Of a stretch of DNA of 32,369 bases, positions 26,324-32,369 are shown piece after piece. The notes beneath the pieces are model-generated. The model saw nothing but the letters and a program-made list of their open reading frames with translations. It made no database searches and was not told the origin of the DNA. The DNA is taken from NCBI GenBank assembly GCA_946545285.1, contig CAMNNA010000004.1:1-32369 (forward strand), in the 5' to 3' direction. Position numbers and translations under genes: made by a program. The stretch comes from an uncultured cyanobacterium. Lineage in GTDB: Bacteria > Cyanobacteriota > Vampirovibrionia > Gastranaerophilales > Gastranaerophilaceae. Each line of letters begins with the position of its first letter. Within the stretch, counting starts at the first letter, position 1.

Positions 26324-27664
26324 ATGATTGATATAAAAAATAAAAAAATACTTGTACTCGGATTTTCTAAAAGCGGAATTGCGGCTGCGATTTTGGCAAA
26401 AAAAAGAGGAGCCGAAGTATATCTAACAGAATCAAAAGAAATTACGGATTACGAAAAATTAAAACAACTTATTGACTTAGGAATTATAGTTGAATCCGGC
26501 GGACATTCGGATGAATTTTTAAAAGACACTGATTTAGCAATAACAAGTCCCGGAATTCCTCCATATAGCGAAATTATCACTAAATTAAAAGAAAATAATG
26601 TTGAAATAATTTCTGAACTTGAATTTGCTTATTCGCAAACAAAAATTCCGTTTGTCGTAATAACCGGAACTAACGGGAAAACAACAACTACAGCACTTAC
26701 AAATCATATTTTTCAAAAGAAATTCAAATCGGCAGAATGCGGAAATATCGGTTTTCCGCCAAGTAATCTGGTTGACGATGATTTAGATTATTTTATATGT
26801 GAAGCAAGTTCTTACCAGTTGGAATTTACAAAAACATTAAAACCTGAAATTGCAGTATGGACTAATTTTACACCTGATCATATTGATTGGCACGGCGGAT
26901 TGGAAAATTATTTCAAAGCTAAAGCAAAAATTTTTACCGGAACACAAAAAGCTAAATATTGTGTTCTTAATGCAAAAGATAATAAATTGAAAGAATTTTC
27001 ATCTGATTTTGGAACCGAATTATTTATGTTCGGAAAAGATATCGGAAAAAATTGTTGTTATCATGATGAAAATTCAATTTTTTATAAACAAAACGGGCAA
27101 ACTGAAGAAATAATCAAACTTTGCGAATGTACACTTATCGGAGAACATAATTATCAAAATATCGAATGTGCGATAATTTGTGCAAAATTGGCAGGAATTG
27201 AAAATGAAAAAATCCGTCAGGCAATTATGGAATTCAAAGCACCTGACCACAGATTACAAAAAATTACAACCATAGGAAAAACTACATTCTATAATGATTC
27301 AAAAGCAACAAATCCTGAAGCATCCATTGTTGCAATTGATTCTTTTAGTAATGTTGACGTTGCTTTAATTGCAGGCGGTCGGGACAAAAATACTGATTTA
27401 TCCGAATTTTGTGAATCAGTTAAAAAACATATAAAAACAGTTATTTTAATCGGAGAAGCAACCGAAAGATTTGAACACGATTTAAAAAAATCAGGATTTA
27501 ACAATATTATTAAAGAAGAAACAATGGAATCTGCAATAGATAAAGGTATTGAATTAAATCCTGATGTTGTATTATTATCACCGGCTTGTGCAAGCTTTGA
27601 TATGTTTAACAGTTACGAACACAGAGGAGAAGTTTTCAAAGATTATGTCCTATCAAGAAGATAA
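26324..27664 (+). CDS. murD: UDP-N-acetylmuramoylalanine-D-glutamate ligase
   Basis: VITGTNGKTTTTAL, EASSYQLE, PDHRLQKI, NDSKATNPEAS, LSPACASFDMF. Confidence 0.97.
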   Translation: MIDIKNKKILVLGFSKSGIAAAILAKKRGAEVYLTESKEITDYEKLKQLIDLGIIVESGGHSDEFLKDTDLAITSPGIPPYSEIITKLKENNVEIISELEFAYSQTKIPFVVITGTNGKTTTTALTNHIFQKKFKSAECGNIGFPPSNLVDDDLDYFICEASSYQLEFTKTLKPEIAVWTNFTPDHIDWHGGLENYFKAKAKIFTGTQKAKYCVLNAKDNKLKEFSSDFGTELFMFGKDIGKNCCYHDENSIFYKQNGQTEEIIKLCECTLIGEHNYQNIECAIICAKLAGIENEKIRQAIMEFKAPDHRLQKITTIGKTTFYNDSKATNPEASIVAIDSFSNVDVALIAGGRDKNTDLSEFCESVKKHIKTVILIGEATERFEHDLKKSGFNNIIKEETMESAIDKGIELNPDVVLLSPACASFDMFNSYEHRGEVFKDYVLSRR

Positions 27665-28859
27665 TCAACAGTTTCGCTCCGTCAGAATGAAAAGAAAAAG
27701 ACTGCGAAAAAAAGAAAATAATTATATTTTAGCCGAACCGGATAAACCGTTAATAATTATTGTTGCTTTTCTGGTAATTATAGGATTTTTGGCAATATTT
27801 TCCGCAACCGCCCCAAAATGCATGAGAGAAGGAATATTTTTAGGATCTTTTCTTATAAAGCAAATCATATATTCAGTAGCAGGATTTGCGGCAATGATAT
27901 TTTTTATAAAATTTGATTACAAAAAACTTGCTAAATTTAATGTACCGGTTTTTTGGACAGTTTTCGGGCTGTTATTTTTAGTTCAATTTACACCGTTAGG
28001 GGTGAATGTTAACGGGGCGCAAAGGTGGATAAATCTTGGATTTATACAACTTCAACCCTCCGAACTTACTAAACCGCTTTTTTGTATGATGTTAGCGTCT
28101 GCATTCAAAGACGGTGCTAAAATTTTGGATTTAAAAACAGTATTAAGAACATATCTGCCGTTGGTAATAATATTACTTTTAATATTAAAACAGCCGAATT
28201 TAAGTATGGCAGCGATATTGAGTTTTACAGGATTGTGTATGTTTATTGCGGCAAAAGGCTCCTTGGCATTTGTAGGGTCAATTGCCGGAATCGCGGGAGT
28301 CGGCATTTTATCAATGCTGCCAAAACTTTTACACGGATATCAAATGGATAGAATTACCGTTTGGCTAAATCCTGGGTCTGACGCATTAGGAAAAGGTTAT
28401 AACATTATCCAATCTCTAATTGCATTTGCCTCAGGCGGATTTAGCGGAACAGGATACGGCGGATCTATTCAAAAACTTGCTTATCTGCCTGAATGTCACA
28501 CCGATTTCATTTTTGCAATTATAGCCGAAGAATTTGGATTTTTGGGATGTTTATTTATAATTGGTTTATTTGTGGCGTTAGTTCACAGAGGTTTAAGAAT
28601 ATCAAAACGCTGTTTTGATATGTACGGAAAGCTTTTGGCCTTGGGAATAACAATAGTTTTCGGATTTCAAGCATTTTTAAATATGGCAGTTGCAAGTTCA
28701 TTATTTCCTGTAACCGGTGTAACTTTACCTTTTATAAGTTACGGCGGAACTTCAATTATTGTTTCGCTTGCGATGGTAGGAATTCTGTTAAACATTTCAA
28801 GACAGAGGATTAAGAAAATAAACGCTGAAGAAGGAGAAGTAAATCCTAATGACATATAG
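27645..28859 (+). CDS. ftsW: FtsW/SEDS peptidoglycan glycosyltransferase
   Basis: GAQRWINLGFIQLQPSELTKP, CHTDFIFAIIAEEFGFLG, LPFISYGGTS. Likely start MSYQED at 27645. Confidence 0.95.
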   Translation: MSYQEDNQQFRSVRMKRKRLRKKENNYILAEPDKPLIIIVAFLVIIGFLAIFSATAPKCMREGIFLGSFLIKQIIYSVAGFAAMIFFIKFDYKKLAKFNVPVFWTVFGLLFLVQFTPLGVNVNGAQRWINLGFIQLQPSELTKPLFCMMLASAFKDGAKILDLKTVLRTYLPLVIILLLILKQPNLSMAAILSFTGLCMFIAAKGSLAFVGSIAGIAGVGILSMLPKLLHGYQMDRITVWLNPGSDALGKGYNIIQSLIAFASGGFSGTGYGGSIQKLAYLPECHTDFIFAIIAEEFGFLGCLFIIGLFVALVHRGLRISKRCFDMYGKLLALGITIVFGFQAFLNMAVASSLFPVTGVTLPFISYGGTSIIVSLAMVGILLNISRQRIKKINAEEGEVNPNDI

Positions 28860-29982
28860 AAAATATTTTATAACAGGAGGAGGAACAGGAGGACATATTT
28901 ATCCTGCAATTGCAATTGCAGACAGACTTTTGGAACTTGACGAAGAATCTAAAATATTTTATGTCGGGAATCCTTGCAATATGGAATATGAAATTACTAA
29001 AGATAAAAATTATGAATTTTTAGGCGTAAAATCTTCAGGAATGCCGAGAGGGGCAAAAGTTTCTCTCATAAAATGGGGATTTGAAATGTTTTTTGCATTT
29101 TTGGTTTGTGTTTATTACGTTTTCAAATACAGACCTGATGTGATTTTTGGAACGGGAGGTTATGTATCTGCACCGACAATTTTGGCAGGAATTTTTACAA
29201 GAACACCGGTTGTCATGCACGATTGCGATGCTAATCCCGGACTTGTTACAAGAAAAATAGGAAGATTCGCGAATTTCATTTCATTAGCATTTGACGGTGC
29301 GTGCGATAAAATCCCAAACAAAAATTGCAAGGTTTTTGGCAACCCCATAAGAAATGAGTTTTCAACTCTTGATAAAATTTCAGCAAGGAAAATTTTAGAT
29401 ATTGATTTGGAAAAACTGACAATTTGCATTATGGGCGGATCTTTGGGCGCAAAAAAAATCAATACATCCGCTGTAAAAATCCTAAAAACTTTGAGTAATG
29501 ATTTAAATTGCCAAATTATTTTTCAGACCGGAAAGAAAAATTTTGATGAATGCATAAAGGAATTAAAAGAAATTTACCCCGAATTTGAAAATGATAAAAA
29601 TATAATTATTCGCCCGTATTTTGATAACATGCCGGTAGTGTTAAAAAGTTCTGATATTGTAGTTTCACGCTCGGGCTCTTTAAGTATTTCCGAAATCTGC
29701 GCAAGCGATTGTGCGCCGATATTTATTCCTTATCCTTATGCAGCTTCAGACCATCAAAGGAAAAATGCAAAATTCATGGAACAAAATAACGCAGGACTTT
29801 ATTTGGAAGATTCTGACACAACTGCTCAGACTCTTTTATCGAAAATAAATGAGTTAAAAGAAGACAAAAATAAATTTGAAAACATTAAAAAGTCCTGTCA
29901 ATCAATGGCAAAATTTGACGCCTGCGAAAATATAATAAACAAAATTAATGAAGTTATAAATAAAAATTACGTTTATATATAA
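28849..29982 (+). CDS. murG: UDP-N-acetylglucosamine-N-acetylmuramyl-(pentapeptide) pyrophosphoryl-undecaprenol GlcNAc transferase
   Basis: TGGGTGGHIYPA, GTGGYVSAPTILAG, GGSLGAKKIN, SRSGSLSISEI, PYPYAASDHQRKNA. Confidence 0.97.
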   Translation: MTYRKYFITGGGTGGHIYPAIAIADRLLELDEESKIFYVGNPCNMEYEITKDKNYEFLGVKSSGMPRGAKVSLIKWGFEMFFAFLVCVYYVFKYRPDVIFGTGGYVSAPTILAGIFTRTPVVMHDCDANPGLVTRKIGRFANFISLAFDGACDKIPNKNCKVFGNPIRNEFSTLDKISARKILDIDLEKLTICIMGGSLGAKKINTSAVKILKTLSNDLNCQIIFQTGKKNFDECIKELKEIYPEFENDKNIIIRPYFDNMPVVLKSSDIVVSRSGSLSISEICASDCAPIFIPYPYAASDHQRKNAKFMEQNNAGLYLEDSDTTAQTLLSKINELKEDKNKFENIKKSCQSMAKFDACENIINKINEVINKNYVYI

Positions 29983-30014
29983 TCCAAATCTACTTTTCAA
30001 TATCAGAGCGTTTT

Positions 30015-30033
30015 TTATCACTTTTTGTGATAA
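30015..30033. terminator. Possible convergent hairpin TTATCAC-TTTTT-GTGATAA between murG and priA
   Basis: Perfect 7-bp stem in the 74-nt convergent intergenic gap. Poor U-tract on both strands. Confidence 0.35.
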
Positions 30034-30056
30034 TTAATTTATATTGAAATGAAAAA

Positions 30057-32348
30057 TTACAAAATATCGAGCGGATCAACATCAATTGCAAGTCGAATAT
30101 CTTTTGGAACGGTAATTTTTGACAAAAAACTTGAAACAAATTCGTGACCTTTTTGGCTCATTTTATTTTTAATAATAATTTGAAATCTGAAATAATTATT
30201 TATGCGCTCAATTACACAAGCTGTCGGGCCAAGAACATCAATACTTTCACCGTAATTAAATTTCTCAATCATGGTACAAAGCCTTAAAGCAATTTCTTGT
30301 GCGGATTTTTCGGCGCGAAACTTGTTTTGTGAACTTGTTATTATTCTTATAATTTGGCTAAAAGGCGGGTATTCAAATTCTGCACGGGAAGAAATTTCTG
30401 TTTTATAAAATTCTTCATAATTTTGGGATTTAGCACTTTCTAATGCGTAGTATTCAGGATTGTATGTTTGAAAAAATACCTGACCGTTAAATTCGCCTCT
30501 GCCTGCTCTTCCGGCAACTTGGGTTAATAACTGAAATCCGCGCTCTGAGGCACGATAATCCGGAAGATTAAAACTTGCATCCGCGCTGATAACACCAACC
30601 AAAGTAACATTAGGATTATCCAATCCCTTTGCTATCATTTGAGTTCCGACTAAAATATCAATTTCGCCTTTTTGGAAACTATCTAAAAGTCTTATGTGCT
30701 CGCCCTTTTTAACCATAACATCACTATCAACTCGAGCTATTTTATAACCTTGAAAAAGTTCTTCAATATATTCTTCTATTTTTTGAGTTCCCGTACCGGA
30801 ATTTTTTAACGCATCACATCCGCAATTCGGGCAAACATCGGGAAAATATTCAAAGTGATTGCAATAATGACATTTCAAAACATGATCTTTTGCATGCCAA
30901 ATCATCGGAATTGCGCAATTCGGACATTCTATAACATGTCCGCAGCCTTGACACTGAGTATAAGTGGAATATCCTCTGCGGTTTATTAATAAAATTACCT
31001 GCTGATTTTTATCCAAAGCGTCTTTTATTGCCAATTGCAAAGGCATTGAAATCATCCGTTTATACGCTGCCTGTCCGTATTGCTGCATATTTATAACAGT
31101 AACCGGCGCAATTTTTGCATTGTTATAACGTTTTAGCATTTTAAATAAATTTCCGGAATTTTTTGCTTCATAATAACTTGAAATATCCGGTGTTGCAGAT
31201 CCTAATATTAGCGGACAATTATTTAATTCAGATAATTTTTCGGCAACCAATCTCGCATCATATCTTGGCGCAGGAGAAGTTTGCTTATAAGCGCTTTCAT
31301 GTTCTTCATCTATTATTATCAATCCTATGTTTTGCAAAGGCGCAAATACAGCAGATCTTGCACCGGCAAGAATTTTTATTTCATTTTTATAAAGTTTTTG
31401 CCATACATCATACCGCTCGCCTTCAGAAATACTTGAATGCCAAATTCCGACATCTTTTGTTCCGAATTTTTTTGCTAATCTTTTGGTCAATTGAGATGCC
31501 AAAGCTATTTCAGGCGCTAAAAATAATACATTTTTCCCTGATTTAACCGTATCATCAATAAGTTTAAAATAAACTTCTGTTTTCCCGCTTGCCGTAACCC
31601 CGTGAATTAAAATTTTCGGGTTATCTTCCCGTTTAATTTTTTCCTTAATCCCTTGATAAACTTCGTTTTGCAAAGGTGAAAGTTCGTATAGATTTTCTGT
31701 TTTATCAATGTTTAAAATATCAAGCGGATTTCTGTAAATTTCTTCTTCAGTAATATTTACGCACCCCAAAGCTTGAAGTTTTTTCATTGTTGCACGGGTT
31801 GTTTTGGCAAATTTTTCAAAATCAACAAGACTCATTTTCCCGCGAAATTTTAATTTTTCCAAAACTTCCAACTGCCTTTTTGTCGCACCAAAATCCCTAA
31901 CATATTCAACACACAACTCAGTTTTTAAAGTTTTTTCAATAAGTTTAAGAGGAATTGCCGCATTCAATACTGTTATTAAATCAGTGCAGTAATAATTTGC
32001 AACCCATTCAAGCAATTTTAAGTATTCGGATGTAAAAAGCGGTTTTTCTTCAACAATTTTTATTATATTTTTAGCTTTAATTCCTTCGGGCATATAATTT
32101 GAAAACCCCACACAAAAAGCATTTACAGCCCCCTGACGTCCAAAAGGAACTAACAATGCCTGCCCGATTTTAATTCTAGATTTCATAAATTCAGGAATTG
32201 CATAACTAAAAGTTCTTACACCCAAAGCCTTTATATTTACAAGGCAGACAGCATAAGAAAAATTTTCCGTAGAATCAGTTTTATCGGAAGTTTTTTTCTT
32301 TAAAGTAAGTTTTCTCTCAAATAATTTGTTCTGAATTACATCTGCCAT
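30057..32348 (-). CDS. priA: Primosomal protein N' (replication restart helicase)
   Basis: ILIHGVTASGKTEVY, IIDEEHESAYKQ, Cys-rich zinc motif CQGCGHVIECPNC...CHYCNHFEYFPDVCPNCGC, GTQMIAKGLDNPNVTLVGV, QVAGRAGR. Confidence 0.97.
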   Translation of the reverse strand: MADVIQNKLFERKLTLKKKTSDKTDSTENFSYAVCLVNIKALGVRTFSYAIPEFMKSRIKIGQALLVPFGRQGAVNAFCVGFSNYMPEGIKAKNIIKIVEEKPLFTSEYLKLLEWVANYYCTDLITVLNAAIPLKLIEKTLKTELCVEYVRDFGATKRQLEVLEKLKFRGKMSLVDFEKFAKTTRATMKKLQALGCVNITEEEIYRNPLDILNIDKTENLYELSPLQNEVYQGIKEKIKREDNPKILIHGVTASGKTEVYFKLIDDTVKSGKNVLFLAPEIALASQLTKRLAKKFGTKDVGIWHSSISEGERYDVWQKLYKNEIKILAGARSAVFAPLQNIGLIIIDEEHESAYKQTSPAPRYDARLVAEKLSELNNCPLILGSATPDISSYYEAKNSGNLFKMLKRYNNAKIAPVTVINMQQYGQAAYKRMISMPLQLAIKDALDKNQQVILLINRRGYSTYTQCQGCGHVIECPNCAIPMIWHAKDHVLKCHYCNHFEYFPDVCPNCGCDALKNSGTGTQKIEEYIEELFQGYKIARVDSDVMVKKGEHIRLLDSFQKGEIDILVGTQMIAKGLDNPNVTLVGVISADASFNLPDYRASERGFQLLTQVAGRAGRGEFNGQVFFQTYNPEYYALESAKSQNYEEFYKTEISSRAEFEYPPFSQIIRIITSSQNKFRAEKSAQEIALRLCTMIEKFNYGESIDVLGPTACVIERINNYFRFQIIIKNKMSQKGHEFVSSFLSKITVPKDIRLAIDVDPLDIL

Positions 32349-32369
32349 TGATGTAATTATAGTATAAAA

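Noticed and set aside
27564-27644. N-terminal extension of the ftsW ORF
   Set aside because: Overlaps conserved murD coding sequence in another frame; the natural start is MSYQED at 27645.

Overview
This AT-rich bacterial window is consistent with a Vampirovibrionia/Gastranaerophilales-like gut bacterium; that taxonomy is inferred from composition, a pilin-like C-terminal motif and gene style, and was not tested. It is mostly densely packed chromosomal genes: tgt, lpdA-like, alr, coaBC, a large phosphohexomutase-superfamily protein, two tandem plsC-like acyltransferases, rsmG, tspO-like, mutL, then murF-mraY-murD-ftsW-murG, and priA. The accessory-looking parts are: (i) a minus-strand HEPN/MNT toxin-antitoxin pair, with textbook RX4HXY and GSX10DXD motifs, followed by an SF1 helicase with a Vsr/DUF559-like C-terminal nuclease domain; (ii) an orphan ORF6N-domain gene carrying an 11-bp-arm inverted repeat; (iii) a plus-strand series of a 59-aa ORF absent from the supplied ORF track, a CHASE2-GGDEF diguanylate cyclase, a STAND-like P-loop/TPR protein and rsmG, with a perfect 32-nt palindrome at the start of the cyclase gene; (iv) an orphan DNA methyltransferase divergent from mutL, whose transcript may run antisense through a TM1-less tspO to a leftward terminator. 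No rRNA, tRNA, CRISPR array or transposase was recognised by eye.
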